Below, piece after piece: positions 1-10,123 of a stretch of DNA of 64,000 nt. Origin of the DNA: Pontibacillus yanchengensis (GTDB lineage: Bacteria > Bacillota > Bacilli > Bacillales > BH030062); contig NZ_WMEU01000008.1 of NCBI RefSeq assembly GCF_009856295.1, positions 1 to 64,000 on the forward strand. The letters are read 5' to 3'. How positions within the stretch are numbered: the stretch's first letter is position 1; each line of letters begins with the position of its first letter. A model generated the notes under the pieces. That model saw only the letters and a program-made list of their open reading frames with translations. It ran no database searches and was not told where the DNA came from. The position numbers and the translations under genes are program-made.

Positions 1-23
1 CTATTAAAGACTAATATATTATA

Positions 24-69
24 TAAAAAGTCGCATGTTGATTCAATTTATGAATCAACATGCGACTTA
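24..69 (-). terminator. Terminator of the xpt-pbuX operon
   Basis: An 18-bp perfect stem (29-46 with 51-68) around a 4-nt loop is followed on the minus strand by a T run. It lies 39 bases past the pbuX stop codon. Confidence 0.9.
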
Positions 70-107
70 ATGAAATAATCTTCTGCAAATTTAATATTCA
101 GTAGTTT

Positions 108-2041
<1,934 letters not shown>

Positions 2042-2085
2042 CTAAATTAAAAAAGTATATTACTGAACTAGTTGATCATGTTCGT

Positions 2086-2133
2086 AAAAAAAAGCTCCAT
2101 AAACAGTACGAGTATCGCACTGTTCATGGAGCT
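2086..2133 (-). terminator. Riboswitch-controlled terminator before xpt
   Basis: On the minus strand a long stem (AGCTCCAT... paired with ...ATGGAGCT, 2093-2133) is followed by eight T residues at 2086-2093. It lies between the purine aptamer and xpt, the usual position of the expression platform. Confidence 0.9.
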
Positions 2134-2198
2134 TCTTGAATAGAAAGAATTATTTCTATACTCAATGGATAAACCTTGAGTATACGAACATTAGCAAT

Positions 2199-2267
2199 AC
2201 CCATAGGCGGAAAATTTACGGTGATCCGGTAGAAACTCGTGAGCCATATCCTCACTATTATATGAGT
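2199..2267 (-). promoter_or_regulatory. Purine (guanine-type) riboswitch aptamer
   Basis: Read on the minus strand, P1 pairs ACTCATA (2261-2267) with TATGGGT (2199-2205). J1/2 and P2 begin ATAATAG and GGATATGG, J2/3 is GTTTCTACC, and L3 contains CACCGTAAA. The pyrimidine at the specificity position (74 in B. subtilis xpt numbering) is C, which selects guanine rather than adenine. The base before it (position 73, A in B. subtilis xpt) is C here. Confidence 0.96.
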
Positions 2268-2293
2268 ACATTCGTTTTATGAAATTATGTTCC

Positions 2294-2321
2294 ATTATAT
2301 CAACTAATTTAAAATTTTCAA
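2294..2321 (-). promoter_or_regulatory. Sigma-A promoter of xpt-pbuX
   Basis: On the minus strand TTGAAA (2316-2321) and TATAAT (2294-2299) are separated by 16 bases and lie just upstream of the riboswitch aptamer. Confidence 0.75.
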
Positions 2322-2500
2322 CAGCGAATAGAAACGAACTTTCTTCATCGCTCAATAATTTTTGTTCGCTTTTATACATCTATTTTTATCATGTTTTATC
2401 TAACATAAAGCGGGAATTTAATATTACCGTAACCCACAAACGAAGACACACTAAATACTTATACTCGTTTTTTCTAAACATTAAAGGAGGCAATTTAATT

Positions 2501-2902
2501 ATGGATATGAGAATATGCGTCATTAATATCTATGTAAGCGACTTGGATTTTGCGATTGAATGGTACAGAGAAGTTCTAAACTTAAACATCTCTGATGAAA
2601 ATAATAATTACCCAATTGCAGTGGATTTAGAGACAGACAACGATTTAAGACTTTTATTGCATAAAGCTGAAAAAGATACACAAGTAGATGTATGGAGAGA
2701 ATCTTCAACTATACTAACTTTTGAAGTTCCTAATATCCGGGAGAAGATAAAAGATTTAACAGAAAAAGGGGTTAAACTAATGAACGAAGAACCTCAATGG
2801 CACCCTGACGGAGGCGAGCGTATTGCTTTTAAAGACCCATTCGGCAATGTGCACGAGTTAGCTGAGTTACGTTCAAGAGCTGCTCCAAAAGATCGTATCT
2901 GA
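2501..2902 (+). CDS. VOC-family (glyoxalase/dioxygenase-like) protein
   Basis: A 133-residue protein with a single vicinal-oxygen-chelate domain. It begins MRICVINIYVSDLDFAIEWY, the usual first beta-alpha unit, and ends KDPFGNVHEL, the usual last strand with its metal-binding Glu. The start at 2501 is chosen because AAAGGAGG lies eleven bases upstream; the open frame extends 74 codons further upstream but without a ribosome binding site and into the xpt promoter region. Substrate unknown. The family includes glyoxalases, ring-cleavage dioxygenases and antibiotic-binding proteins, and nothing here decides between them. Confidence 0.85.
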   Translation: MDMRICVINIYVSDLDFAIEWYREVLNLNISDENNNYPIAVDLETDNDLRLLLHKAEKDTQVDVWRESSTILTFEVPNIREKIKDLTEKGVKLMNEEPQWHPDGGERIAFKDPFGNVHELAELRSRAAPKDRI

Positions 2903-2926
2903 TAACAACTAATTTACTATATTGCT

Positions 2927-2961
2927 AAACCTCGATTCCAATTACAGGGTCGAGGTTTTTT
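2927..2961 (+). terminator. Terminator after the VOC gene
   Basis: AAACCTCGA (2927-2935) pairs with TCGAGGTTT (2950-2958), followed by a T run. Confidence 0.88.
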
Positions 2962-2985
2962 AATGGGAAACTTTGACTATACTAG

Positions 2986-3107
2986 AGAAAAGCGCAAGCG
3001 CCAGAACTAATACTACCATTACTTAGATAGAGAAGTCCATTGCAAACCTTGCCACTGAACAGGTTGACTTAAGAACCCAGGAGCGTAGACTCTGGCCTAG
3101 ACATATG
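2986..3107 (+). repeat. Intergenic repeat fragment (GCGCAAGCGCC ... CTTAAG type)
   Basis: Begins AAAAGCGCAAGCGCC and contains TTGACTTAAGAACCCAGGAG before a tail resembling CTCTGGCCTAGACAT. It resembles the segments at 20610-20715 and 27408-27515 and shares its edges with the longer 200-bp repeats of this window. No coding potential is visible. Confidence 0.6.
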
Positions 3108-3156
3108 TAAGCTACAAATAATATTTCTAACCTTATAAAATTCTGGAGGAACAGTT

Positions 3157-4161
3157 ATGAGTGTCCATACATTTTTTCAATGGTATTTCCGAACTCCTGT
3201 TTTTCTCCGCCTTTTGCTAACAGTAGCCTTTTTCATGGTTTTCTTTGGCGTCATCATCCACTGGATAGAACCCGAAGTTTTCCCGACAATTTTTGATGGT
3301 ATTTGGTGGGCTATTATAACAGGCTCAACAGTCGGATATGGTGACTTTGTCCCTGTTACCATCATTGGAAAAGTGTTTGGTATCTTACTTATCATAGCTG
3401 GAGGCGGGCTTGTAACTTTCTACATGGCTACAGTCTCATCATCCACCGTTAAATATGAGCAAGATCTCTCAAAAGGGAAAGTAGAATACCGCGGAGCAGG
3501 TCATGTGATTTTCATTGGATGGAATGAACGCACGAAGCAATTAATTGACATGATTCGTGAATTCTCTCCCAATGAAAAAGTGGTGTTAGTGGACAGCACG
3601 TTAGAGACTATTCCTTATAAGGAGTATTCTATTCATTACGTACAAGGAAATGGTTCAGAAGACGAAACACTAAAGAGAGCGAATATCAATCAAGCAAGGG
3701 CAGCTATTATTACGTCCGATCCTTCCATGAAAGAAAGGCAGGCTGACCAAGCAAGCATACTTGCCACCGTCGCTATACGGGGGATGAATGCTGATATATT
3801 TATTATTTCGGAAATTCTTACCAAAGAACAAATTACGAATGCTAAGCGAGCAGGAGCCAATACAATTGTACGTTCCAATGACTTTATGAGTACATTATTC
3901 TTCCATGAACTATATCGAAAAGGACATGTTAAACCTTTTGATACACTAGTTAGTCAATTGTCCACTCAACAATATAAGCAATTAGAAGTACCAGATGAAT
4001 TGATTGGAGAAACGTTTCAAACTTGTTCTTTTAAATTCATGGAACAGGAAGAATTATTGCTAGGGATTGAAAAAGCCGGAGAGATTAAAATCAACCCTCC
4101 AGCTAAATTGACACTTGATAAATCCGATCGTTTACTTGTATTGTCTGCCTTAAGACAATAA
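3157..4161 (+). CDS. yugO: Two-TM potassium channel with RCK/TrkA-N domain (YugO-like)
   Basis: A 334-residue K+ channel subunit. One membrane segment (about 17-36) precedes the pore, the selectivity filter TVGYGD is at 58-63, a second segment follows (about 69-91), and a cytoplasmic regulator-of-K+-conductance domain starts at HVIFIGWNERT (about 116). The layout is that of MthK and B. subtilis YugO, a channel known for electrical signalling in biofilms. The start has CTGGAGGAA upstream. It converges with yugN, overlapping it by 12 bases. The small mstX gene that precedes yugO in B. subtilis is not present. Confidence 0.92.
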   Translation: MSVHTFFQWYFRTPVFLRLLLTVAFFMVFFGVIIHWIEPEVFPTIFDGIWWAIITGSTVGYGDFVPVTIIGKVFGILLIIAGGGLVTFYMATVSSSTVKYEQDLSKGKVEYRGAGHVIFIGWNERTKQLIDMIREFSPNEKVVLVDSTLETIPYKEYSIHYVQGNGSEDETLKRANINQARAAIITSDPSMKERQADQASILATVAIRGMNADIFIISEILTKEQITNAKRAGANTIVRSNDFMSTLFFHELYRKGHVKPFDTLVSQLSTQQYKQLEVPDELIGETFQTCSFKFMEQEELLLGIEKAGEIKINPPAKLTLDKSDRLLVLSALRQ

Positions 4162-4554
4162 CGTGCGTTCTAACTCCTGAACCAATTCTTTACCTGTATC
4201 TACGTATTCAGAAGGGAATTCTGCGTCTGGATCTACCGGTTCGGAAAATTGGTCAAAGGAGGCTGTTTTGTTACCCACATGGACATTGTCATCTAGTCCT
4301 CTTTGATATTTATGAGAGAGTAAAAAGGGCTCTCCGAGTTGTACGGTTGCCTCTTTATCATCCAATTGTCCATTCACTACACTAAAGGGTACACGGAGGA
4401 ATTGGTAACCTACTCGATCATCGATTTCATAATCGAAAGAACCATGATCATAATCCCAGTTCCCCCCAATCACATAGCCAACTGGTTTTAATTTCTGCTC
4501 CAAATCGTATAACGAAAAAACTTGCCCTTCAATTTTCGATGGAACGGGTATCAT
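4150..4554 (-). CDS. yugN: YugN-family protein
   Basis: A soluble protein of 134 residues of the YugN family, which neighbours yugO and pgi in B. subtilis; its function is unknown. The conserved core includes GGNWDYDHGSFDYEID and GYQFLRVPF. The start at 4554 (MIPVPSKIEG) is preferred because AGGTAGGG precedes it; in-frame ATG codons at 4572 and 4584 would add 6 or 10 residues. Its last 12 bases overlap the 3' end of the convergent channel gene, so the two transcripts are antisense at their ends. Confidence 0.85.
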   Translation of the reverse strand: MIPVPSKIEGQVFSLYDLEQKLKPVGYVIGGNWDYDHGSFDYEIDDRVGYQFLRVPFSVVNGQLDDKEATVQLGEPFLLSHKYQRGLDDNVHVGNKTASFDQFSEPVDPDAEFPSEYVDTGKELVQELERTLLS

Positions 4555-4624
4555 ACTATCCCTACCTTTCATTTTTCTTAGCATATCCTTTTCATCTTTA
4601 ATTACTCTATATAGACTGAGAAAT

Positions 4625-4760
4625 TGTGAAAATGCGGATTGCGAGCAAATTCTTTCGTTTTGAAGTATTATTTCGGATTTGCGAGCAGTTTTTTTGATTT
4701 CGGAGCAAATTTAGAAATTTGAAAGCAACTTTTGAATTTCCGAGCAAACCAGTCCAGTTT
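4625..4760. repeat. Short-period GCTC-motif array
   Basis: Read on the minus strand, TTGCTCGGAAATT, TTGCTTTCAAATT, TTGCTCCGAAATC, CTGCTCGCAAATC and TTGCTCGCAATC follow one another at uneven steps of roughly 23-45 bases. The units are degenerate. Similar GCTCC-motif arrays lie inside the mosaic elements at 13742-14192 and 44411-44765, but no terminal inverted repeats flank this one. No gene is seen between yugN and pgi. Confidence 0.6.
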
Positions 4761-4796
4761 AGTTCCGTCCACCAAGCCAAACAGAGCTTCCACATT

Positions 4797-4831
4797 AAAA
4801 AAAGGCTATCCCAAATGGATAGCCTTTTTTT
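4797..4831 (-). terminator. pgi terminator
   Basis: AAGGCTATCC and GGATAGCCTT form a stem with A and T runs on either side, so it can act in both directions; it lies just past the pgi stop. Confidence 0.9.
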
Positions 4832-4836
4832 AACAT

Positions 4837-6189
4837 TTATTTATTCAGTCGTTTTTCTAATTCAGCTTTTTGATCTTCGAATCCCGGTTTGCCTAATAGT
4901 GCGAACATGTTTTTCTTATAGGCTTCTACTCCAGGTTGATCAAATGGATTTACGCCTAGTAAATAGCCACTAATGGCACAAGCTTTTTCAAAGAAATACA
5001 CCATATATCCAAAGGTGTAAGCATCAAGAGAAGGTACATGGACGACAAGGTTTGGTACTTCCCCATCTGTATGAGCAAGCAGCGTTCCTTCATACGCTTT
5101 TTCGTTTACATAATCAACTGTTTCACCAGCTAAATAGTTCAGTCCATCAAGGTTTTGCTCATCTTCTTCTATGGTGATATCACTCTTTGGTTGTTCTACG
5201 TGAATAACAGTTTCAAATAAATCCCGACGTCCATCTTGCACATATTGACCCATAGAGTGTAAATCGGTCGAGAAGTTTGCGGAGGCTGGGAAAATCCCTT
5301 TTTGATCTTTCCCTTCACTCTCTCCAAATAACTGTTTCCACCATTCGGAAAAGTATTGAAGGGACGGTTCGTAGTTTACGAGCATCTCAATGGATTTACC
5401 TTTGTTGTAGAGCACATTACGAACCGCTGCATATTGGTAAGCAGGGTTATCTTCGAGTTCAGATTCACTTAATTGTTTTTCCGCTTCTTGTGCACCATCC
5501 ATCATTTGATTAATATCAATACCACTAGCTGCAATTGGTAACAAACCAACTGCTGTTAACACAGAAAAGCGTCCACCTACATCATCAGGGATGACAAAGC
5601 TTTCATATCCTTCTTCGTTTGCTAATGTCTTTAATGCACCTTTTTGTCGATCCGTTGTAGCATAAATACGTTTTCTTGCTTCTTCCTTGCCATATTTCTT
5701 TTCTAGGAAGTCGCGGAAAATACGGAATGCGATGGCTGGTTCTGTGGTAGTACCACTTTTTGAGATGACATTAACGGATACGTCTTTACCTTCAAGAAGA
5801 TCATATAAATCATTCATATAAGGAGCACTAATGCTGTTCCCTACAAAAATAACTTGAGGCGTTTGACGCTGTTCTTTTGTTAATTGGTTGTAAAATGTAT
5901 GATTTAGCATTTCTAAAGCAGCTCGAGCACCAAGATAAGAACCACCAATTCCAATGACTAGTAATACGTCAGAGTCTGCCTTAATTTTCTCTGCTGATTT
6001 TTGAATGCGTGTGAATTCTTCTTTATCATATTCACTTGGTAAGTTTAACCAACCTAGAAAGTCGTTGCCTGTCCCTGTTTTTTCGTGTAAAGCATGATGT
6101 GCTAATTTCACGTAATCTTTCATATAGTGAACTTCATGCTCTCCAAAAAAGGATAAAGCTTTTTCATAATCAAAACGAATATGAGTCAT
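4837..6189 (-). CDS. pgi: Glucose-6-phosphate isomerase
   Basis: A 450-residue cytoplasmic enzyme that interconverts glucose 6-phosphate and fructose 6-phosphate in glycolysis. The sugar-phosphate-binding segment [11 protein letters not shown] and the family signature [18 protein letters not shown] are intact. The start at 6189 ([12 protein letters not shown]) matches the N-terminus of Bacillus Pgi and has GGAGGG upstream; the 21 upstream codons that remain open lack a ribosome binding site. Placement between yugN and the alcohol dehydrogenase follows B. subtilis. Confidence 0.97.
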   Translation of the reverse strand: MTHIRFDYEKALSFFGEHEVHYMKDYVKLAHHALHEKTGTGNDFLGWLNLPSEYDKEEFTRIQKSAEKIKADSDVLLVIGIGGSYLGARAALEMLNHTFYNQLTKEQRQTPQVIFVGNSISAPYMNDLYDLLEGKDVSVNVISKSGTTTEPAIAFRIFRDFLEKKYGKEEARKRIYATTDRQKGALKTLANEEGYESFVIPDDVGGRFSVLTAVGLLPIAASGIDINQMMDGAQEAEKQLSESELEDNPAYQYAAVRNVLYNKGKSIEMLVNYEPSLQYFSEWWKQLFGESEGKDQKGIFPASANFSTDLHSMGQYVQDGRRDLFETVIHVEQPKSDITIEEDEQNLDGLNYLAGETVDYVNEKAYEGTLLAHTDGEVPNLVVHVPSLDAYTFGYMVYFFEKACAISGYLLGVNPFDQPGVEAYKKNMFALLGKPGFEDQKAELEKRLNK

Positions 6190-6382
6190 ATATGTATCCC
6201 TCCATGTTTTTGGCTCTAAATTCACTTTATCGAAACGGTTCCACCAAATCAAGAACCATCCTTAATGTAAGCGAATACAGTCGTAAATATTTCTCCTAAA
6301 TGCTTCTTTATACTTAGATAATAGTTGGCACAATCGAAATTGGGAATATCTCTCGAGAAAAGTTATACTTTCTTTTCGTTCG

Positions 6383-6415
6383 AAAAAAAGAGCAGATTGC
6401 CACGCAACCTGCTCT
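6383..6415 (-). terminator. Alcohol dehydrogenase terminator
   Basis: AGAGCAG (6389-6395) pairs with CTGCTCT (6409-6415); the minus strand then runs into seven T residues. Confidence 0.88.
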
Positions 6416-6423
6416 CTCGTCTT

Positions 6424-7590
6424 TTATTTAGACAAGGCTAAAATCTCTTCAACATCTTCATCATGTAGCTGCTTAAAGTTGCCAAATGGTCCACGCTTCA
6501 TAGCACGATCTACAATCAAGTCAAATTGGTCATCACCAATATCATAATCTGCTAATGTTTGTGGCGCTCCAATAGAAGTCCAGAAATCTCGAAGGCGATT
6601 GATCCCTTCTAAAGCCACTTCACGATCGTCTTTTCCTTCAGGATCCACTTCAAACACACGAACTGCTAGCTGTTTGAAACGTTCAACATTATAATCCACA
6701 TTATGCTTCATCCAATTTGGGAATAATATCGCAAGGCCACCAGCATGAGGAATGTCATAAACAGCAGATACTGCGTGTTCAATATTATGTGAAGCCCAAT
6801 CTCCCCGATATCCCATCTGTAGCATACCGTTTAACGCGATGGTTCCAGCATACATAATGGTTTCACGATGTTCATAAGAATCTAGGTTCTCCACAAGTTT
6901 TGGAGCTGTTTCTATGACGGTTTTAAGTACTCCTTCTACCATTCGATCTTGTACAGGCGCATTTGTAGGTTGATGGAAATACTGTTCAAAAAGATGGCTC
7001 ATCATATCCACTATCCCATAAACGGTTTGATCCCTTGGTACTGACAACGTATTCGTTGGATCAAGAATAGAGAAACGAGGATTTGTAAAAGGTGGTGCAC
7101 CCCATCCATATTTTTCATTAGTTTCCCAGTTTGTGATAACAGAACCGGCATTCATCTCTGAACCAGTTGCTGCTATCGTTAACACAGTACCAAATGGAAC
7201 AGCATCTGTAGGTGTAGCTTTACGAGTAACTAAATCCCATGCATCGCCATCGTATTTAGCTCCTGTTGCAATTGTTTTAGAAGCATCGATAACACTTCCT
7301 CCACCAACTGCAAGGATAAAATCGACATTCTCTTGTTTACAAATGTCTATTCCTTTATTAACGGTTGCTAGACGAGGGTTAGGCTCGACTCCTGATAATT
7401 CACTAATATTTACGTTTAATTCATTCATTTTATTGATAACCTGGTCATATAGACCGTTTCGTTTTATACTTCCTCCACCATAAACGAGAAGGACGTTTTG
7501 TACATCAGATGGTATTTCTTCTGAAAGCTTTTCTAATTGACCTTTTCCAAAGATTAATTTCGTTGGATTGTAAAATACGAATGGTTCCAT
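6424..7590 (-). CDS. Iron-containing alcohol dehydrogenase (YugJ/BdhA-like)
   Basis: A 388-residue group III alcohol dehydrogenase, probably an NAD(P)H-dependent butanol or aldehyde reductase. The Rossmann region holds [14 protein letters not shown] (about 100), followed by [10 protein letters not shown] (about 140). Iron-ligand candidates are in [12 protein letters not shown] and in [17 protein letters not shown]. The start has AAAGGGGA upstream. It lies in the place of the paralogous yugK/yugJ pair of B. subtilis, but only one copy is present. The physiological substrate cannot be told from sequence. Confidence 0.92.
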   Translation of the reverse strand: MEPFVFYNPTKLIFGKGQLEKLSEEIPSDVQNVLLVYGGGSIKRNGLYDQVINKMNELNVNISELSGVEPNPRLATVNKGIDICKQENVDFILAVGGGSVIDASKTIATGAKYDGDAWDLVTRKATPTDAVPFGTVLTIAATGSEMNAGSVITNWETNEKYGWGAPPFTNPRFSILDPTNTLSVPRDQTVYGIVDMMSHLFEQYFHQPTNAPVQDRMVEGVLKTVIETAPKLVENLDSYEHRETIMYAGTIALNGMLQMGYRGDWASHNIEHAVSAVYDIPHAGGLAILFPNWMKHNVDYNVERFKQLAVRVFEVDPEGKDDREVALEGINRLRDFWTSIGAPQTLADYDIGDDQFDLIVDRAMKRGPFGNFKQLHDEDVEEILALSK

Positions 7591-7680
7591 ATTTCATTCC
7601 CCTTTCTTCTTCACAAATACTATTATGCGCATTTAGAGTACATTTTTCAAAAGAAACGCACATAACCCTATATTTACCAA

Positions 7681-7708
7681 TTGACTATAGTAATTTTGTG
7701 CATACTTT
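7681..7708 (+). promoter_or_regulatory. Candidate promoter of the yuzA-like gene
   Basis: TTGACT (7681-7686) and TACTTT (7703-7708) with a 16-base spacer lie 60 bases upstream of the start. The -10 match is only moderate. Confidence 0.4.
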
Positions 7709-7768
7709 TTTCAAAATAAGTCAAGCTAGTAATGAATCAACTCTAATGATGTAAGGAGGAATAGGAAC

Positions 7769-8005
7769 ATGAGTACTATTCAACGAATCGCTTTACTTTT
7801 AGTGATTATTGGTGCTGTTAACTGGGGACTTATCGGTTTGTTTCAATTTGATTTAGTTGCTGCTCTATTCGGTGGAGGAGAACAAAGTGGTGCTTTTGCT
7901 CGTGTTATCTATACACTTGTTGGTATCAGTGGTCTTATCAACCTTGGGTTACTATTCAAACCAAGTGAAGAAATGGCAGATCAACCTGAACCAGAAGCAA
8001 AATAA
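7769..8005 (+). CDS. yuzA: DUF378 small membrane protein (YuzA-like)
   Basis: A 78-residue protein with two membrane segments (about 6-30 and 44-64) and the DUF378 signature LLVIIGAVNWGLIGLF. The tail is acidic and cytoplasmic or exposed. Its function is unknown. AAGGAGGAA precedes the ATG. It is divergent from the alcohol dehydrogenase and convergent with yugI, as in B. subtilis. Confidence 0.9.
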   Translation: MSTIQRIALLLVIIGAVNWGLIGLFQFDLVAALFGGGEQSGAFARVIYTLVGISGLINLGLLFKPSEEMADQPEPEAK

Positions 8006-8033
8006 CATAGATACTGAGCCTAGTTACTTGTAA

Positions 8034-8068
8034 TAAAAAAATTCCGGTCACTATGACCGGAATTTTTT
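8034..8068. terminator. Bidirectional terminator between yuzA and yugI
   Basis: AAATTCCGGTCA pairs with TGACCGGAATTT, with A and T runs on the two sides. It serves both convergent genes. Confidence 0.93.
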
Positions 8069-8471
8069 ATTTGCGATACGTATTTTCACGTTCTTTTGAT
8101 TGATCAATCCATTCATCAAGCTTATCTTTCAACGTGTTGAAGCCAGCTGGAGCATCATCCTGTGATTGTACTTGATGATTTTGTTGCTGTTGAGGCTTTT
8201 GTTTACGCTGCTTAGGTTGTTGTTGTGGAGCTTCTTGTGTTGCACGAATGGATAAGGAATATTTTCCTTTTTGTTCATCAATGTTTAAGATTTTAACTTT
8301 TACTTCATCTCCAACAGTAAGATGTTCATTAATATCTTTCACATATCCATGAGTAACCTCAGAAATATGAACTAATCCTTGAACTTCATCATCTAGTGCT
8401 ACGAATGCACCATATGGCTGAATACCTGTAACTTTTCCGTCTAGTACTTGACCTTCTTCAAACTTTGGCAT
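8067..8471 (-). CDS. yugI: S1-domain RNA-binding protein, general stress protein 13-like
   Basis: A 134-residue protein with one S1 domain at residues 6-75 (VLDGKVTGIQPYGAFVALD, GLVHISEVTHG, VKVKILNID) and a tail rich in Gln, Lys and Pro (about 80-110). B. subtilis YugI (Gsp13) has the same architecture and associates with ribosomes; the role here is inferred from that. The Gln-rich linker is low complexity. The ribosome binding site (GGGAGTTG) is weak. Confidence 0.93.
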   Translation of the reverse strand: MPKFEEGQVLDGKVTGIQPYGAFVALDDEVQGLVHISEVTHGYVKDINEHLTVGDEVKVKILNIDEQKGKYSLSIRATQEAPQQQPKQRKQKPQQQQNHQVQSQDDAPAGFNTLKDKLDEWIDQSKERENTYRK

Positions 8472-8525
8472 GCTGAAACAACTCCCGATTTTTATATATT
8501 CTCGTTTTGATTAACGCAATTAATA

Positions 8526-8554
8526 ATTTTATCATACTATTGTCAATCAAGCAA
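8526..8554 (-). promoter_or_regulatory. Promoter of yugI
   Basis: On the minus strand TTGCTT (8549-8554) and TAAAAT (8526-8531) are 17 bases apart, 55 bases upstream of the ATG. Confidence 0.6.
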
Positions 8555-8683
8555 AAGGGGTTTTGTAACGAAAATAGACCCAATTTTTTTATGATGAATT
8601 TAAATAAGTAAATTTAGGTTTAATTATATGCAAATATGGTAATTATTATAAATGTAAGACTTTCTCGTATTCCCCCTGTGAGG

Positions 8684-8714
8684 CAAAGCGTACATACCGC
8701 TTTGCTTTTTTTTT
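8684..8714 (+). terminator. Orphan terminator, possible small-RNA 3' end
   Basis: GCAAAGCG and CGCTTTGC form an 8-bp perfect stem with a 7-base loop, followed by nine T residues. No plus-strand gene ends before it (the nearest, yuzA, has its own terminator at 8034-8068), so a short RNA may end here. Confidence 0.7.
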
Positions 8715-8923
8715 GCAAACCCCCCCTCCAATTCTTCTCATGAATGATAACCATACAAACAGTAAAACCTAAGCACGAATCCTCCCGTCCATTCTTAAAT
8801 AAAGAAACCCATTAAATTGTTTAACTTAATTGTAAATGGTTTATGAACAGTATAAGGGAACGTTTATTATATTTTATCTATACTAGAATAAATTGAAAAA
8901 AGCATAATGGAGGCGGAGTAACA

Positions 8924-9775
8924 GTGAATCAGTTTCACAAAGAACAAAAATGGTTAGCTCACTATGGAGTTAATATCTCGTATCAATATTATTCCTCCTC
9001 TCCTGCACCAAAGCCTGCCATTGTATTTGTCCATGGATTATTTTCTTCTAAGTTTTGCTACCGATTTATGATACCTGAGCTATTGGAACATTTTGATATA
9101 TTTACGTTCGACTACCCTCCTTTTGGTGATTCGGACAAATCATGCACCTATCATTTCACGTATCAAAATTTCGCAAACATAATCGTGGAATTATTGGACA
9201 AACACAACATACCAAAAGCAACTATTGCAGGTCATTCTATGGGAGGACAGATTGCTCTATTATGTGCTCATTTGTTTCCAGAAAGGGTTGAAAATCTCAT
9301 TTTATTTGCCCCATCCACTTATATAAAAAAAGCAAATAAAATTATGCACACCGTAACAATGCTACCTTTTTTTCCCTTCTTATTAAAACGATTCCTGTAT
9401 AAAAAAGGGGCGTACGAAGCATTAATCGAGTGTGTGTATGACCCTCAAATGATTAATAAAGAGATGATACAAGAATATATGCGTCCATTCTTAAAGGAAG
9501 AAATGTTTCAATGTTTATCGAAAATGATACGAGATCGAGAAGGGGATTTAACTTCCGAGTATTTGCAAAAAATTAATTCAGAGTGTCTGGTTTTTTGGGG
9601 AAAAGAAGATCGAGTATTACCCGTTTCTTTAGGGTACCAGCTTGTTCAAGACCTCCCGGCCGCTTCCCTTGAAACGTTTGAGAAGATTGGTCACTTATTA
9701 CCAGAAGAAATCCCCTTTATTTTGACGGATAAAATCAAACAATTTTGCACCTCACAAAAAAGAGCGACCTCTTAG
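8924..9775 (+). CDS. Alpha/beta hydrolase (YugF-like)
   Basis: A 283-residue serine hydrolase. The oxyanion segment VHGLFSS is at 36-42, the nucleophile elbow GHSMGG places Ser105, and the acid and base are probably the Asp in WGKEDRVLP and the His in KIGHLLPEE near the C-terminus. It starts at GTG with GGAGGCGGAG upstream. B. subtilis has the hydrolase yugF close to patB, the next gene here. The substrate (ester, lactone or other) cannot be assigned. Confidence 0.88.
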   Translation: MNQFHKEQKWLAHYGVNISYQYYSSSPAPKPAIVFVHGLFSSKFCYRFMIPELLEHFDIFTFDYPPFGDSDKSCTYHFTYQNFANIIVELLDKHNIPKATIAGHSMGGQIALLCAHLFPERVENLILFAPSTYIKKANKIMHTVTMLPFFPFLLKRFLYKKGAYEALIECVYDPQMINKEMIQEYMRPFLKEEMFQCLSKMIRDREGDLTSEYLQKINSECLVFWGKEDRVLPVSLGYQLVQDLPAASLETFEKIGHLLPEEIPFILTDKIKQFCTSQKRATS

Positions 9776-9793
9776 GGTCGCTTCCATTTTGAA
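9762..9793 (+). terminator. Terminator overlapping the hydrolase stop codon
   Basis: GCGACC (9764-9769) pairs with GGTCGC (9776-9781). The TAG stop codon at 9773-9775 lies in the loop. The T tract after the stem is short. Confidence 0.65.
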
Positions 9794-9819
9794 GGTGTAG
9801 AAAGTATAAGCTCCAACGC

Positions 9820-10040
9820 TTGCATATCTAGTTCCATCGCCCAACGATTAGTAAATTTCTTGACTCTCCTTACTATTCAACATCGAATCGCTATCGCTCT
9901 CCGCGTGTTTCCGTTATCTCTTGGGGAAGGAAGTTCGATTAAACCCACTATCTCACGTAGTAATATCAAACCAACATACGTCGTGTGGAAGACAGTTTGT
10001 ACGTCGCTAGCAGAGCGCTTACGCATTTCTTTATTCAATT
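9820..10040 (-). repeat. Diverged copy of the 200-bp intergenic repeat
   Basis: Shares TCAACATCGAATCGC, CCGTGTTTCC-like, AAGTTCGATTAAA and ACGTCGCTAGC segments with the minus-orientation copy at 25111-25307, but with many changes. It occupies most of the gap between the hydrolase and patB. No gene is seen here. Confidence 0.75.
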
Positions 10041-10123
10041 CCAAGTTCTTCTACTTTTGTAACTACGTTTATTTTCTGTATGATAATACTAGGTATTGCA
10101 CTATTTAGAGGAGGTTATTTTAC

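Larger units (their letters stand above)
8472..8923. other. Gene-poor interval between yugI and the hydrolase gene
   Basis: This 452-base gap holds the yugI promoter, a free-standing plus-strand terminator at 8684-8714 with no gene in front of it, and C-rich tracts (CCCCC near 8673, CCCCCCC near 8720). No protein gene is supported. Confidence 0.6.
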
